DNA of 64,000 nt from Buttiauxella brennerae ATCC 51605 (GCF_001654925.1 NZ_LXER01000017.1:434001-498000); one strand, 5' to 3'; positions 45,997-58,826 are shown, counted from the first letter of the stretch. The notes: generated from the sequence alone by a model not told the origin. Made by a program: numbers and translations.

Positions 45997-48024
45997 TCAG
46001 GCGGCGGTGCCGGCCATACGTTGTTCGCGATTCAAACCTTGCAGCGCAGATACATCAACAATCAGCGCAACGCTGCCATCGCCGAGGATGGTTGCCGCTG
46101 AAATACCCGGCACTTTGCGATAGTTGCTTTCAAGGTTTTTCACCACCACTTGATGCTGGCCAATCAGTTGGTCAACCAATAGCGCGTAACGGCGCCCGGC
46201 GCTTTGCAAAATCACCACAATGCCTTGCGTCGCTTCGGTTTTTGCACCGCTTACATCAAACACTTTCCACAATTCAACCAGCGGCAAGTATTCGCCGCGC
46301 ACTTCAAGCACGCGCTCGCCACCCGCCAGTGGGTGCAAATCATCTTCTTTCGGCTGCAACGATTCCATCACCGCATTGAGTGGCAGAATAAAGACTTCGT
46401 CGCACACTTTGACCGACATGCCATCAAGAATTGCGAGGGTTAGCGGCAGCATAATGCGGATGGTGGTGCCGACATTGGCCTGGGATTTGATTTCAACATG
46501 GCCACCCATTTCCTGGATGTTACGTTTCACCACATCCATGCCCACGCCACGCCCGGAAACATCAGTCACTTGTTCAGCAGTCGAGAATCCTGGGGCAAAA
46601 ATCAGCATGCCCACTTCGTCGTCCGACATGTTTTCGTGCACCGGCATGCCTTGCGACAACGCTTTAGCAAGAATGCGTTCACGGTTCAGGCCCGCACCAT
46701 CGTCGGAGACTTCAATACAAATATTCCCGCCCTGATGTTCGGCAGAAAGAATTAAATTACCGATGGCCGATTTCCCGGCAGCAACACGTTTTTCAGGTGA
46801 TTCGATACCGTGGTCGAGACTGTTACGCACCAGGTGCGTTAACGGGTCGATAATGCGTTCAATCAGGCTTTTATCCAGTTCAGTGGAGCTGCCCTGAAGC
46901 GTCAGTTCCACCTGTTTATCCAGTTTGCTTGCCAGGTCGCGCACCAGACGCGGGAAGCGGCTGAAGACATATTCCATTGGCATCATGCGGATAGACATTA
47001 CTGATTCTTGCAAATCACGGGCATTACGCTGTAACTGACCCATGCTGGTAATCAGTTCGCCATGTTCTACCGGATCAAGCTCGTTGGAACGCTGGGCCAG
47101 CATCGATTGTGTGATAACCAGTTCGCCCACCAGGTTTATCAGCTGGTCAACCTTTTCCACCGCAACGCGGATACTGCTCGATTCGCTGACGCGCGTCGGT
47201 TTAGTTTCCCGCTCGGCACGTGGTGAAACAGCGGCGACTGGCGCAAGCTGCGCAACAACCGGTTGTGGTGCATTCACCGCCACGGCGACCGGTGCTTCTG
47301 CGACTGCAACTTGTGCAACTGCTACTTCCGCCTCAGAACTGGCTGCGGTTAACGGAAGAAATTCAATCTGCTCAGGCTCGATAACAAAACAGAGCACGGC
47401 GCTGATATCGTCAGCACTGACGGTAGTTTCGATGGTTGCGGTGACGGAGTTCGCCCCTTTTTCCACCTCGCTTAATGTGCCCAGGTTGCCCAACTCTTCG
47501 AGCAATAAATCAAGCTCGGTCGACTTCAGTCCGGTTATCGCAATGCGCAAATTGCCGTCGCTGGCAGGCGCCTGGGAGGCGGTCTCTTTTTCTACCACCG
47601 TTAATTTTGCCGGGGTCGAAGCACTTTCGCCTTTGGCTTCCAGAGCCAGTTGGCGCAACGCTTTGCAGATATAGTCGAAACTCTCAGCGTCCGGTTCCTG
47701 TGAGTTTTTATAGGCGTCCAACTGTTCCTGCATAATATCTTTAGTTTCCAAAAACAGGTTGATGATATCGGTGTTGAGGTGCATCTCACCACGCCGGGCA
47801 TCGTCGAGCAGGTTTTCCATTAAATGCGTGGTTTCCTGCAAAATGGAGAAGCCGAATGTCCCGGCACCTCCTTTTATTGAGTGCGCAGCACGAAATATGG
47901 CATTAAGCAGTTCTGAGTCCGGCGCTTCTGGCAACAGATTCAGTAAGTGCTGCTCCATATCGGCCAGAAGCTCGTCGGCCTCGTCAAAAAATGTCTGGTA
48001 AAAATCGCTGATATCCATACTCAC
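45997..48024 (-). CDS. cheA: Chemotaxis histidine kinase CheA
   Basis: A 675-residue kinase, slightly longer than E. coli CheA (654); the extra length is in an Ala/Val/Pro-rich linker around residues 240-270. Domains: Hpt with His48 (RAAHSIKGGAGTF), CheY/CheB-binding P2, dimerisation P3, ATPase P4 (LVRNSLDHGIE, DDGAGLNRERI, GRGVGMDVVKRN) and CheW-like P5. The start is GTG-AGT-ATG as in E. coli. An internal Met near residue 98 could give the short form. It lies just after motB. Confidence 0.97.
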   Translation of the reverse strand: MSMDISDFYQTFFDEADELLADMEQHLLNLLPEAPDSELLNAIFRAAHSIKGGAGTFGFSILQETTHLMENLLDDARRGEMHLNTDIINLFLETKDIMQEQLDAYKNSQEPDAESFDYICKALRQLALEAKGESASTPAKLTVVEKETASQAPASDGNLRIAITGLKSTELDLLLEELGNLGTLSEVEKGANSVTATIETTVSADDISAVLCFVIEPEQIEFLPLTAASSEAEVAVAQVAVAEAPVAVAVNAPQPVVAQLAPVAAVSPRAERETKPTRVSESSSIRVAVEKVDQLINLVGELVITQSMLAQRSNELDPVEHGELITSMGQLQRNARDLQESVMSIRMMPMEYVFSRFPRLVRDLASKLDKQVELTLQGSSTELDKSLIERIIDPLTHLVRNSLDHGIESPEKRVAAGKSAIGNLILSAEHQGGNICIEVSDDGAGLNRERILAKALSQGMPVHENMSDDEVGMLIFAPGFSTAEQVTDVSGRGVGMDVVKRNIQEMGGHVEIKSQANVGTTIRIMLPLTLAILDGMSVKVCDEVFILPLNAVMESLQPKEDDLHPLAGGERVLEVRGEYLPLVELWKVFDVSGAKTEATQGIVVILQSAGRRYALLVDQLIGQHQVVVKNLESNYRKVPGISAATILGDGSVALIVDVSALQGLNREQRMAGTAA

Positions 48025-48028
48025 GCTA

Positions 48029-48958
48029 TCACCTCGTACCGGATTGTGGCGGTAATGTGTTCTGCGCCGGCACTACCGCCGCAGGTTGTTGGAGAATGCT
48101 GACTGGCTGGTTATCGCTTTCTGCGTTTTCATGCACGATGGCCTCTTCAGCTTGTTTGTTCAGTACCAGCAAACTAATGCGACGGTTGATGGCATCCCCT
48201 GCTCCGCGGTTGCTCAGGCGCATCGTTGACGCCATCCCGACAACGCGCAAAACTTTGCCGTCGATAAGCCCACCCGAGATCAGTTCACGCCGCGAAGCAT
48301 TTGCCCGGTCCGCAGACAATTCCCAGTTGCTATAACCACGCTCTCCCATGGCATAAGGCAAATCATCAGTGTGACCAGATAAACTAATTTTGTTCGGAAT
48401 ATCATTCAGTAATGGCGCAATGCTGCGCAGGATGTCACGCATATAAGGCTCAACTTCGGCGCTGCCATTTTTAAACATTGGGCGGTTCTGGCTGTCGATA
48501 ATTTGTATCCGTAACCCCTCTTGAACCAGGTCAATTTGCAGATGAGGGCGCAGCGCGCGTAACTTTGGATCGGCGTCAATCAGCTGATCCAGTTTGTCAC
48601 CCAGGCGCTTGAGGCGATTGGCTTCCATCCGCTTTCTGAGATCTTCAATATTAGGCTGTCTTTTCACTTCGCCTTGTTGCTGGGTGACATCATCACCGCC
48701 GCCGGGTATTGGGCTCTGGCTGTCGGCGATGCGCTGCCCCCCGGTAATCGCGGCGGAAAGTGGCGTACGGAAATAGTCGGCAATTTGCGCCAGTTCTTTA
48801 GGGCTGGAGATGGAAATCAGCCACATAACCAGGAAAAAAGCCATCATCGCGGTCATGAAGTCGGCGTAGGCAATTTTCCATGAACCGTGCGCGCCGCCGC
48901 CGTGGCCTTTATGCTTACGGCGTTTTACGACAACAATGGGGCGCGCGTTATGCTTCAT
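48029..48958 (-). CDS. motB: Flagellar stator protein MotB
   Basis: A 309-residue stator subunit. The single membrane helix contains the proton-carrying Asp33 in [18 protein letters not shown]. The periplasmic OmpA-like peptidoglycan-binding domain includes [13 protein letters not shown] and NRRISLLVL. It overlaps motA by 4 bp. Confidence 0.98.
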   Translation of the reverse strand: MKHNARPIVVVKRRKHKGHGGGAHGSWKIAYADFMTAMMAFFLVMWLISISSPKELAQIADYFRTPLSAAITGGQRIADSQSPIPGGGDDVTQQQGEVKRQPNIEDLRKRMEANRLKRLGDKLDQLIDADPKLRALRPHLQIDLVQEGLRIQIIDSQNRPMFKNGSAEVEPYMRDILRSIAPLLNDIPNKISLSGHTDDLPYAMGERGYSNWELSADRANASRRELISGGLIDGKVLRVVGMASTMRLSNRGAGDAINRRISLLVLNKQAEEAIVHENAESDNQPVSILQQPAAVVPAQNTLPPQSGTR

Positions 48959-49848
48959 ACTTCTTCTTCCGTGGCGCGCTGTTGCGCGTTCGGCGAGCGA
49001 ACAGCACGAACATGTTCTTCCAGTTCAACAAACGATGGGCGCTCGCTGGAGTAAAGGGTCTTACGGCCAAATTCGACAGCAATCGGCGGCGCATAACCAT
49101 TCAGGCTTGAGAGCAAAGTGACTTTAACGCACTGCATCATTTTGGTCGTTTCAGCGCTTTTTTGGCGCAGAACGGTCGCCAGCGGTGAAATAAAACCGTA
49201 GGCCAGCAAAATCCCAAGGAAGGTTCCCACCATGGCGTGCGCAATTAACGCACCCAGTTCACCGGCGGGCCTGTCGGCAGAAGCCAGCGCATGTACCACG
49301 CCCATTACGGCGGCGACAATACCGAATGCCGGAAGCGAATCCCCCATGATGGCAAGGCTATTTGCCGGTATTTCAGCCTCACTTTCATGTGTTTCAATTT
49401 CCTCATCCATCAGCGCTTCAATTTCAAAGGAGTTCATATTCCCGCTGATGATCAGACGCAGGTAATCAATAATAAATTCCAGCATCAATGTGTCGGCCAA
49501 AATACGCGGATAACTGGCGAAGATTTCGCTTTCTTTCGGGTTTTCGATATCACGTTCAAGCGAAAACATTCCTTGCTGGCGTGACTTCGCCATCAAGCGA
49601 TAAAGCAAGGCCATGAGATCCATATACATGCTTTTGGTGTATTTCGAGCGGCGGAAAAGTAATGGCAACGCTTTTATTGTTGCTTTTATCGCCTTACCGT
49701 TATTGCCAACGATAAAGGCCCCAACCCCCGCTCCACCAATGATGATAAATTCAGCTGGTTGATAGAGTGCGCCAAGATGACCACCAGTCATCATATAGCC
49801 GCCGAATACTGTCGCGAGAACGACCAGATAGCCTATTACAATCAGCAC
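48955..49848 (-). CDS. motA: Flagellar stator protein MotA
   Basis: A 297-residue protein with four membrane helices forming the proton channel with Mot[24 protein letters not shown] and the helix 3-4 region [20 protein letters not shown] match E. coli MotA closely. The GTG start is conserved. It is the first gene of motAB-cheAW; its leader contains the flhC terminator and begins at a sigma-28 promoter inside flhC. Confidence 0.98.
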   Translation of the reverse strand: MLIVIGYLVVLATVFGGYMMTGGHLGALYQPAEFIIIGGAGVGAFIVGNNGKAIKATIKALPLLFRRSKYTKSMYMDLMALLYRLMAKSRQQGMFSLERDIENPKESEIFASYPRILADTLMLEFIIDYLRLIISGNMNSFEIEALMDEEIETHESEAEIPANSLAIMGDSLPAFGIVAAVMGVVHALASADRPAGELGALIAHAMVGTFLGILLAYGFISPLATVLRQKSAETTKMMQCVKVTLLSSLNGYAPPIAVEFGRKTLYSSERPSFVELEEHVRAVRSPNAQQRATEEEV

Positions 49849-49922
49849 GAGTACATCCTTCTGCTGTTAAATGTGACGAGGAATCACAAATCAGAGGTGT
49901 TTACGGCTCAGCGTGGGGCAAA

Positions 49923-50013
49923 AAAAAGCAGCGATAATCGCTTATCGCTGCTGGAGTGTTTATCCACACCGAACTGTTAAACGGCCTGTCTGACCTGTTC
50001 ATCCAGCAGTTGT
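49923..50013 (-). ncRNA. motR: MotR-like sRNA from the motA 5' leader
   Basis: A transcript from the sigma-28 promoter inside flhC would meet the hairpin at 49927-49952 after about 90 nt. In E. coli, MotR is a sigma-28-dependent sRNA of about 93 nt from the motA 5' UTR. Promoter, distance and terminator fit; the RNA sequence itself was not compared. Confidence 0.5.
49927..49952 (-). terminator. Terminator after flhC, in the motA leader
   Basis: AGCAGCGATAA-TCGC/GCGA-TTATCGCTGCT: a perfect 11-bp stem with 4-nt loop followed by seven or eight T residues on the minus strand. It ends flhDC transcripts and would also attenuate motA transcripts started within flhC. Confidence 0.9.
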
Positions 50014-50555
50014 GGAATAATATCGGCAGTATTCGTAGAAAGTTTACGTCTTTTTACCGCGCGTGATGGCGGCTGGCACAAACTGCAAGCAAAGCTGCCC
50101 ACAGGCTGGTGTGCATGAGTAATAAAGTTGCCACCGCAGCAGTTGCAACGGCTCAATTCAAGCATGTGACTTTCGACAAAACGCACCAGCGTCCAGGCGC
50201 GAGTCAGCGCCAACAACGGCCCGCTTTCCTGTGCAGGGCATTGTTCCAGATACAAGCGGTAAGCTTTTATGACCGCATCGACACCGGTACATAAACCAGT
50301 GCGGAGTAAAAACTGCCAGGCATTGCAGAACATAGAAGCATGAATATTTTGCTCCCACGTCATAAACCAGTCGGTAGAAAATGGCAGCATTCCTTTCGGA
50401 GGTGGGCTACCACGGAGCTCTTTATACAGTTTGATCAGTCTGCCACGGCTTAATTGCGTTTCACTTTCCAGCATCTGCAATCTTGCACCAAGCGTGATTA
50501 ATTCCATCGCCAGTTGTATATCGCGGGCTTCCTGAACAATACTTTTTTCGCTCAT
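49977..50555 (-). CDS. flhC: Flagellar master activator subunit FlhC
   Basis: A 192-residue subunit of the FlhD4C2 activator of class 2 flagellar genes. The zinc-binding cysteines are visible in RCNCCGG and [10 protein letters not shown]. The N-terminus [16 protein letters not shown] matches E. coli. It lies 4 bp after flhD. Confidence 0.98.
   Translation of the reverse strand: MSEKSIVQEARDIQLAMELITLGARLQMLESETQLSRGRLIKLYKELRGSPPPKGMLPFSTDWFMTWEQNIHASMFCNAWQFLLRTGLCTGVDAVIKAYRLYLEQCPAQESGPLLALTRAWTLVRFVESHMLELSRCNCCGGNFITHAHQPVGSFACSLCQPPSRAVKRRKLSTNTADIIPQLLDEQVRQAV
50020..50046 (-). promoter_or_regulatory. Sigma-28 promoter for motA (within flhC)
   Basis: Minus strand TAAACTTT, 11 nt, GCCGATAT: 14 of 16 matches to TAAAGTTT/GCCGATAA with exact spacing, located in the last codons of flhC. 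Confidence 0.8.
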
Positions 50556-50559
50556 TTTG

Positions 50560-50910
50560 CTACGCCCTTTTTTTGCGTGATGCCTCGTCTATCGCGGACA
50601 CCTCATTTAATAAGCGGGTGGATAACAAAATGCCGGTATGAATTTGCTGTAAATCATCCACACGAGAGTCTTGTGTTAAGCGGGTAATGGTTTGATTGTC
50701 ATTAAAACGGAACTGACAAATTAATTGATTGGTTTCCGCGAGTTTTACCATTTGCGGCAATGTTAATTCACCCAGTGAAGTGGCCATATCCTCGGTCACT
50801 CCCAGGCGAAACATTGCTGAGGCTTTATCACTGCTAATAAGGCGCTGCGCAAGTAATAAATACGACAAATTAATATCGTAGATATGTTTTAACAACTCGG
50901 ATGTATGCAT
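50560..50910 (-). CDS. flhD: Flagellar master activator subunit FlhD
   Basis: A 116-residue partner of FlhC, nearly identical to E. coli FlhD in [22 protein letters not shown] and [16 protein letters not shown]. The start at MHTSE has AGGA 8 nt upstream; longer in-frame starts are rejected. It is the first gene of flhDC with a long regulated leader. Confidence 0.97.
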   Translation of the reverse strand: MHTSELLKHIYDINLSYLLLAQRLISSDKASAMFRLGVTEDMATSLGELTLPQMVKLAETNQLICQFRFNDNQTITRLTQDSRVDDLQQIHTGILLSTRLLNEVSAIDEASRKKRA

Positions 50911-51114
50911 TGTGTTCATCCTGAAAAACTTACTTTTATACATGCGGCGATGCCGCACCCCGTGAGTCGCCGGGAATCCCCGGTTAAAATTAAAACAACC
51001 AAAAAGCCAAAATCATTTGACTGATAATGCGCAACGAATCCACTGGCACAAAAATGTGGTGGAGACTTCCGTGTAAATGCGCGCTTATCCGAGTGTAAAT
51101 TTTTTGTATGAAAT

Positions 51115-51128
51115 TAAGATTTTTCCTA
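51115..51128 (-). promoter_or_regulatory. RcsAB box in the flhDC control region
   Basis: Minus-strand TAGGAAAAATCTTA fits the RcsAB consensus (TAGGATTATTCTTA on this strand) at 11 of 14 positions and equals the E. coli flhDC box as remembered. It lies about 205 bp upstream of the flhD start, near the expected transcription start, where binding represses flhDC. Confidence 0.75.
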
Positions 51129-51196
51129 ATTCCGGGCAAACTCTACTCGCAGCCCTGTAGACATACAATGCGGATGCCGCCGAATTTTGATATTTA

Positions 51197-51212
51197 TGTG
51201 ATAGAGATCACA
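51197..51212. promoter_or_regulatory. CRP site upstream of flhDC
   Basis: TGTGA-TAGAGA-TCACA is a perfect CRP consensus palindrome, about 290 bp upstream of the flhD start and about 70-80 bp upstream of the inferred transcription start, matching the activating site in E. coli. Confidence 0.85.
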
Positions 51213-51716
51213 TATTTTTCCTTTATAGGTTACCTGGAAACATCAGTAAGACTTTTCAATTGCGCACTTTTCAACCTAAGTCGAAATATCCGTTACGTTA
51301 TTATGGAAAAACCTTTTCGTTTAGCTAACAACCTGGTGACTTACTCTCCATAACGCCTCTTCAGTTCCACTTAGCTATGTGATTTATATCGCATTTTTTA
51401 TTTCATGGTTTAATAAACTACTATCAATTTCATTTTCAGCACATAACACCTTGAAATATCGCCATCCTTTGAGACAAAGGAATAAATTCCCACTGCAAGA
51501 TGATGACGACGGGAAGCAGATAAAATAATATAAAAGTTTGATGGAAAAATGAACTATCTGTGCAGTTACAAATTCCAACAACTCGCATACATTAGCGTTA
51601 TTAATCATTTTTCATGAGCAGACTCACATTTCCCATGGTTACTATCGTTGCGTAAATATGGATCTTATAGTAAGTAAAATGTTAACCGTTTGGTTATCTG
51701 GCAACAGGAGGTTGTA

Positions 51717-52139
51717 ATGAGCTATCAACATATATTGGTTGCTGTGGCTGTCAGCCCGGAAAGTCAGTTACTGGTCGATAAGGCTGTCTCCATCGCTCAA
51801 CCGGTAAATGGCAAAATCACACTGATTACGCTCGCATCAGATCCCGAACTTTATAATCAATTTGCTGCGCCGCTTATGGAGAATTTGCGGGAGTTAATGC
51901 TTGAAGAGACGCAACTTTTTATTGATGCGTTAATTGAGAAAACAAATTATCCGATATCCGAAACCGTTATTGCGACGGGCGAATTAAGTGAACATATTCT
52001 GGCAATATGCCGAAAGGGATCGGTTGATTTAGTGATTTGCGGTAATCACAACCAGACTTTTTTCAGCAAGATAATTTGCTCCGCGAAGGCGGTGGTGGCA
52101 TCGAGTCAGGTAGATGTTTTATTGGTGCCGTTGAGATAA
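51717..52139 (+). CDS. uspC: Universal stress protein UspC
   Basis: A 140-residue UspA-family protein orthologous to E. coli UspC (ILVAVAVSPESQLLVDKAVSIAQPV, ELSEHILAICRKG, VICGNHNQTFFS). The C-terminal VASSQVDVLLVPL is characteristic. The ATG of MSYQHI follows AGGAGGTTGTA; an upstream frame extension is not used. UspC is associated with stress survival and motility. It is divergent from flhDC, as in E. coli. Confidence 0.95.
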   Translation: MSYQHILVAVAVSPESQLLVDKAVSIAQPVNGKITLITLASDPELYNQFAAPLMENLRELMLEETQLFIDALIEKTNYPISETVIATGELSEHILAICRKGSVDLVICGNHNQTFFSKIICSAKAVVASSQVDVLLVPLR

Positions 52140-52288
52140 GGGGAATTTAAGTTAAATTTAGTTACTCCGGGGTAATTTAAGCTAAGTTAAGTTTTAAAAG
52201 GGATTATTACGTTCGTTGAAAGGCTCATTTTTTGTAGGATGGTATTTATTCCGTTCACTAAACGTTCAGTGTTCCCAGAAGTTACCGA

Positions 52289-52340
52289 AACGGTGAACGT
52301 GCCAGGGGGATGTCGTTATCCACCTGGCACGTTCACCGTT
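52289..52340. terminator. Large hairpin between uspC and otsA
   Basis: Perfect 18-bp arms AACGGTGAACGTGCCAGG / CCTGGCACGTTCACCGTT, with four more pairs (GGAT/ATCC) after one mismatch. It lies between convergent genes and probably blocks or protects both transcripts. No T-tract follows on either side. Confidence 0.65.
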
Positions 52341-52362
52341 CATTCACATGACACTGCCCGCC

Positions 52363-54586
<2,224 letters not shown>

Positions 54587-54677
54587 TTAATTTCGCCACC
54601 GTGACGGTAACGATAAATTATGATTAGCCATGTAAGTATAGACAGGGTGACGGGTGTCGCAATTTTCCAGGATAAAT

Positions 54678-54701
54678 CGCCAGGCCGCATTTGGCCTGGC
54701 G
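54678..54701. terminator. Hairpin after the HAAAP permease gene
   Basis: CGCCAGGCC-GCATTT-GGCCTGGCG, a perfect 9-bp stem 18 bp past the permease stop. It lies between two leftward genes and probably ends the permease transcript. Confidence 0.7.
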
Positions 54702-54718
54702 TTTCGGTGTTGCAGGTA

Positions 54719-55984
54719 TTAGAAGAAGCTGGCGATCAGACCTGAAATCGCGACCAGCCCCATAACCGTAACGAAGATATTGCTCACTTTGCCACGGAAT
54801 TTCGCCAGCGCAGGCACTTTATGGATGGCGAACATCGGCATGATAAACAGAATCATCGCAATGATTGGCCCACCCAGGGATTCAATCATGCCAAGGATGC
54901 TCGGGTTAAGTGTTGCCACCAGCCACAAACTCAGCAGGAAGAACAGTGCAATCACTTTGTTCAGCTTGCGATCATCAAAGCGCTTGCCGTTATGACGGGC
55001 AATTTTTTTCACCAGCCCATGCAGGCCTTCACGCGCACCCAGATAGTGGCCGAAGAAGGAGCTGGAAATGGCCAGAATGGCGACCAATGGCCCAAAGATG
55101 GAAATCAGCGGGTTATCGAACTTGTTGGCAAGGAAGCTCAGCATCGAAATGTTTTGCTGTTTTGCCGCCATTAAATCTGCCGGAGTCACACTCAATACGC
55201 AGCTAAAGACAAACAGCATCACAAACGCCAGCAGAATGGTGGACGTTTTGCGCAGCGTCTGACTCGCTTTTTCATCCGCCAGGTTGCCGTATTCACGACG
55301 CTGTGACAGAGCGAAAGAGGAGATCGCCGGAGAGTGGTTAAAGGCAAACACCAGAACCGGAATCGTCAGCCACAGGGTGGTGGTGAAATCCATCGCCGTT
55401 GGCACTTGTGAAAGTGCTGCGGTGTTCCAGTGTGGGATCAGATAGAGAGAGAGGAAAAGTAAGATAGCGACCAACGGGTAAACCATCAGCTCGGTGATTT
55501 TCAGCATCACCCGCTCACTGGTCAACATGACCGCCATCAACGCGGCAATCAGTACAATCGACAAAATTACACGCGGTGGTGAAGCCATTCCCAGCTGGTT
55601 AACCATTAACGAATCAATGGTGTTGGTGATGCCCACGCCATAGATAAGCAGGATCGGGTAGATGGCGAAGAAGTAAAGCAGTGTGATTAAGATGCCCGCT
55701 TTCGCGCCAAAATGCTCTTCCACCACTTCGGTGATATCACTGCCTGGGTTACGTGATGATAAGACAAAACGTGCCAGCCCACGGTGAGCAAGCCAGGTCA
55801 TTGGCCCAACGATCACCGCCAGCGCCACGAGTGGCCAGAAGCCCCCCATCCCGGCATTGATAGGCAGAAAAAGCACTCCCGCTCCGACGGCCGTACCAAA
55901 AAGACTCAACACCCAAGTGGTATCAAATTTACGATTTCCGGGTACACGCACTTTACTGCTGATGTAATTAACATCACTGCTCAT
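54719..55984 (-). CDS. HAAAP-family amino-acid permease, SdaC-like
   Basis: A 421-residue permease with about 11 membrane spans. [54 protein letters not shown] and [21 protein letters not shown] are close to E. coli SdaC (serine:H+ symporter). It is a separate paralogue, not sdaC itself, which sits with sdaB. Serine/threonine-type substrate is likely. It stands alone between otsB and araH, where E. coli K-12 has no such gene. Confidence 0.88.
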   Translation of the reverse strand: MSSDVNYISSKVRVPGNRKFDTTWVLSLFGTAVGAGVLFLPINAGMGGFWPLVALAVIVGPMTWLAHRGLARFVLSSRNPGSDITEVVEEHFGAKAGILITLLYFFAIYPILLIYGVGITNTIDSLMVNQLGMASPPRVILSIVLIAALMAVMLTSERVMLKITELMVYPLVAILLFLSLYLIPHWNTAALSQVPTAMDFTTTLWLTIPVLVFAFNHSPAISSFALSQRREYGNLADEKASQTLRKTSTILLAFVMLFVFSCVLSVTPADLMAAKQQNISMLSFLANKFDNPLISIFGPLVAILAISSSFFGHYLGAREGLHGLVKKIARHNGKRFDDRKLNKVIALFFLLSLWLVATLNPSILGMIESLGGPIIAMILFIMPMFAIHKVPALAKFRGKVSNIFVTVMGLVAISGLIASFF

Positions 55985-56128
55985 TGGCTCATCTCCTTGA
56001 GGCCGAATTCAACGCAGCAGACTCTACTTTAGTGGCGTGACTATTACAGTGATTTGCATCCGGGTTTTTAGTCGTTTATGGCGGGAAATACTATCTGAAT
56101 AAGCAATTGTACATTTTAAAACTGGATA

Positions 56129-56190
56129 ATGGCGCTCACGCTTATCTGCCCTGCAACAACTTCACTAAGGCCAGATAAGCGTAGCGCCAT
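56129..56190. repeat. REP-like inverted repeat downstream of araH
   Basis: ATGGCGCTCACGCTTATCTG pairs with CAGATAAGCGTAGCGCCAT (one bulged base) across a 23-nt loop. Composition (GCGTAGCGCC, GATAAG) resembles enterobacterial REP/BIME units. It probably stabilises the 3' end of araFGH mRNA. Confidence 0.6.
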
Positions 56191-56212
56191 CCGATGGTTA
56201 CACTGTAGAGGG

Positions 56213-57232
56213 TTACACTGTACGTTTGGCTTTCTGTTTGTAGCGGTCAAAAATTACCGCCGCCAACAGAATCAGACCGCGCACCACATACTGCGAGAAC
56301 GGCGAAATGTTCAGTAAGTTCATGGCATTTTCTACGGTACCAAGAATTAAAATACCGGCAATGACGTAGGAAATTTTACCAATCCCACCTTTCAGTGACA
56401 CACCGCCCAATACGCAGGCCGAGATAACAATCAACTCATAACCGATAGACGTCATCGGCTGGCCGCTGGTCATGCGTGATGCGAGAATGATCCCCGCCGC
56501 CGCCGACACCAGGCCTGAGAGAATAAAGATGATGATTTTTGTGCGCACGACCGGCACACCCGCCAGGCGCGCGGCCTCTTCATTACCCCCAATCGCCAGC
56601 GTGTTACGCCCAAAGGTCGTTTTATTGAGCAGGAAACCAAAGATTATCAGGCAGCCGACTGTCAGCCAGATTGGCGCAGGCAGCCCCAACCAGTTGGCAT
56701 AACCCAGCGCAAAGAAGCGCTCATCTTCGATACCCACCGCTTTACCATCAGAAATGATGTACGCCAGCCCGCGCACAATCTGCATGGTTGCAAGTGTGGT
56801 AATCAAGGCATTGATTTTCAAACGGGCGATAACAAAACCGTTGACCAGGCCACTTAACATGCCCAGTAACAGCCCTGCCGCTACACCAATCCACAGGCTT
56901 TCGGTCATGTTGATCACTACGGCGGTGGTGACGCCCGCGCAGGCAATGACCGACGCGACGGACAAGTCAAAATCGCCGGACGCCAGGCAGAACAACATGC
57001 CACACGCCACCATTCCGGACATCGAAATGGCAAGCCCTAACCCCTTCATATTCACAAAAGAAGAGAAGTTCGGCACAAATATCGCGCAGGCGATAAACAG
57101 CACCGCGAACACCACCAGCATGCCGTAGTTATCCCAGATACGCCCGAGACTCAGTGACGACTTTTTCTTGTTGTCGCCTGATGATGTGTTTGTTGAAGAT
57201 GCTTTGGTTGATGATGGAGTCAATGCAGACAT
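56213..57232 (-). CDS. araH: L-arabinose ABC transporter permease AraH
   Basis: A 339-residue membrane permease of the ribose/arabinose ABC family: SGMVACGMLFCLASGDFDLSV, IARLKINALITTLATMQIVRGL and EEAARLAGVPVVRTK match E. coli AraH. The start MSALTPSS follows GGAGAG; the ATG that overlaps the araG stop would add six residues and is less likely. It is the third gene of araFGH. Confidence 0.96.
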   Translation of the reverse strand: MSALTPSSTKASSTNTSSGDNKKKSSLSLGRIWDNYGMLVVFAVLFIACAIFVPNFSSFVNMKGLGLAISMSGMVACGMLFCLASGDFDLSVASVIACAGVTTAVVINMTESLWIGVAAGLLLGMLSGLVNGFVIARLKINALITTLATMQIVRGLAYIISDGKAVGIEDERFFALGYANWLGLPAPIWLTVGCLIIFGFLLNKTTFGRNTLAIGGNEEAARLAGVPVVRTKIIIFILSGLVSAAAGIILASRMTSGQPMTSIGYELIVISACVLGGVSLKGGIGKISYVIAGILILGTVENAMNLLNISPFSQYVVRGLILLAAVIFDRYKQKAKRTV

Positions 57233-57246
57233 TTTTCTCTCCTTAC

Positions 57247-58761
57247 TCATGCGGCAGACGCGCTGGTTTTTGGCATCGCCAGGCTTAATGCTTGCTGCTC
57301 GTTGGCTTCGCCATGCAGCAGTTCACCGGCTATTTCCCCTTCACGCATCACGATAATGCGATCCGCAAGGCCAAGGACTTCAGGCAAATCACTGGAGGCA
57401 AACAGCACCGCCACGCCTTGTGCGGCGAGGGCGTAAATCACGTTATAGATTTCGTGTTTTGCACCCACATCAATGCCACGCGTTGGCTCATCGAGCAGGA
57501 TCACTTTCATATCTTCGGACAGCCAGCGGCCTAAAATCGCCTTTTGCTGGTTGCCACCGGAAAGGTTCATGATCAGCTGTTCAGCCGTGGGAGTTTTGAT
57601 ATTCAATGAGCGGATGTGCGATGCGGCATTGTCCGCTTCCCAGCGGTTGTTAATCAGGCACCCCGCGCTAATGTGTTTGCGACGCGCGCTGATGTTGATG
57701 TTGTCGCGCACTGAGTGCACCGGAATAATACCGTCTGCTTTGCGATCCTCAGGGCACAGCATCATGCCTGCGCGAATTGCATCGGCAGGTTTGTTGATGT
57801 TGATAACAGCTCCGTCAATCAGCACTTTTCCTGCGGTAATGCGCGTGCCGCCAAACATGCCTTTCATCAGTTCGCTGCGCCCGGCACCCACCAGGCCAAA
57901 TAAGCCGACGATTTCGCCGCTACGGACCGAAAGGGAAACAGGTGTGCGCACGCCGGGGGCTTTTACGCCATCAAGACGTAAGCGTTCAGCGCCGTGGTCA
58001 CGCGCTTTCCAGCCGTATATATCACCGAGATTGCGCCCGACCATTGCCTGCACCAGCGAGTCATGATTCACCTGCTGCATATCGTCGAAGGTGCGCACGT
58101 AGCGCCCATCTTTAAACACAGTAATGGCATCGCTGAGAGCAAAAATTTCTTCCATGCGGTGCGAAACGTAAAGGATAACCCGGCCTTCCGCGCGTAACTC
58201 GCGGATGACACGGAACAGGTTGTCGATTTCACGGCGTGACAGCGAACTGGTCGGCTCATCGAAGGCGATAACTTTCGCATTGCGCGCCAGCGCCTTGGCG
58301 ATCTCGACCATCTGCCACTGGCCGATCGACAAATACTTGAGCGGCGTGCTCGGGTCGATATCTAACCCCAAATGCTCAAGCTGCAATTTTGCTTCGTAAT
58401 TCAGTAAAGAACGGTTCACGAACCCCGCTTTATGCGGGAGTTGGCCGAGGTAGATATTCTCTGCGACCGACATTTCCGGAACCAGGTGCAGCTCCTGGTA
58501 AATGATAGCAACCCCGGCATTGAGCGCGGCCGGCGTATTTGCAAATGTGACTTCTTCACCGCGCAGGACAATGCTGCCCTCGGTTGGCGCGTAATTACCG
58601 CTCAGGATTTTCAGGAGCGTGGATTTCCCTGCGCCATTCTCCCCCATTAGTGCGTGAACTTGCCCGGCATAACAGTCGAAACTGATGTCCTGTAAGGCTT
58701 TCACGCCGGGGAAAGTTTTGCCTATACCACGAAAAGAGAGATACGGTGTGTTCTGTTGCAT
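57247..58761 (-). CDS. araG: L-arabinose ABC transporter ATPase AraG
   Basis: A 504-residue tandem ATPase. First half: Walker [10 protein letters not shown], signature [15 protein letters not shown] and Walker [11 protein letters not shown]. Second half: [29 protein letters not shown] and [14 protein letters not shown]. It is almost identical to E. coli AraG throughout. It powers arabinose import with AraF and AraH. Confidence 0.98.
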   Translation of the reverse strand: MQQNTPYLSFRGIGKTFPGVKALQDISFDCYAGQVHALMGENGAGKSTLLKILSGNYAPTEGSIVLRGEEVTFANTPAALNAGVAIIYQELHLVPEMSVAENIYLGQLPHKAGFVNRSLLNYEAKLQLEHLGLDIDPSTPLKYLSIGQWQMVEIAKALARNAKVIAFDEPTSSLSRREIDNLFRVIRELRAEGRVILYVSHRMEEIFALSDAITVFKDGRYVRTFDDMQQVNHDSLVQAMVGRNLGDIYGWKARDHGAERLRLDGVKAPGVRTPVSLSVRSGEIVGLFGLVGAGRSELMKGMFGGTRITAGKVLIDGAVININKPADAIRAGMMLCPEDRKADGIIPVHSVRDNINISARRKHISAGCLINNRWEADNAASHIRSLNIKTPTAEQLIMNLSGGNQQKAILGRWLSEDMKVILLDEPTRGIDVGAKHEIYNVIYALAAQGVAVLFASSDLPEVLGLADRIIVMREGEIAGELLHGEANEQQALSLAMPKTSASAA

Positions 58762-58803
58762 GATTGACCCTTTGCTTTAGTCGGATGCCGCTGTGCTAAT
58801 CCG

Positions 58804-58826
58804 CCCTGGCAAAAGCCGGTCCAGGG
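58804..58826 (-). terminator. Small araF-araG intercistronic hairpin
   Basis: CCCTGG / CCAGGG stem in the 95-bp gap between araF and araG. It may stabilise the abundant araF mRNA, as in other binding-protein operons. Confidence 0.4.

Larger units (their letters stand above)
50911..51716. promoter_or_regulatory. flhDC regulatory region and uspC promoter region
   Basis: About 800 bp without a convincing gene. The left 200 bp is the untranslated leader of flhDC. An RcsAB box and a CRP site follow at distances like those in E. coli. The right half is AT-rich and should hold the uspC promoter and further flhDC control sites. Small open frames here lack ribosome binding sites or similarity. Confidence 0.7.

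Noticed and set aside
47042-47674. 210-codon frame antisense to cheA
   Set aside because: Low-complexity Ser/Thr/Ala translation of the cheA linker in reverse; a coding shadow.
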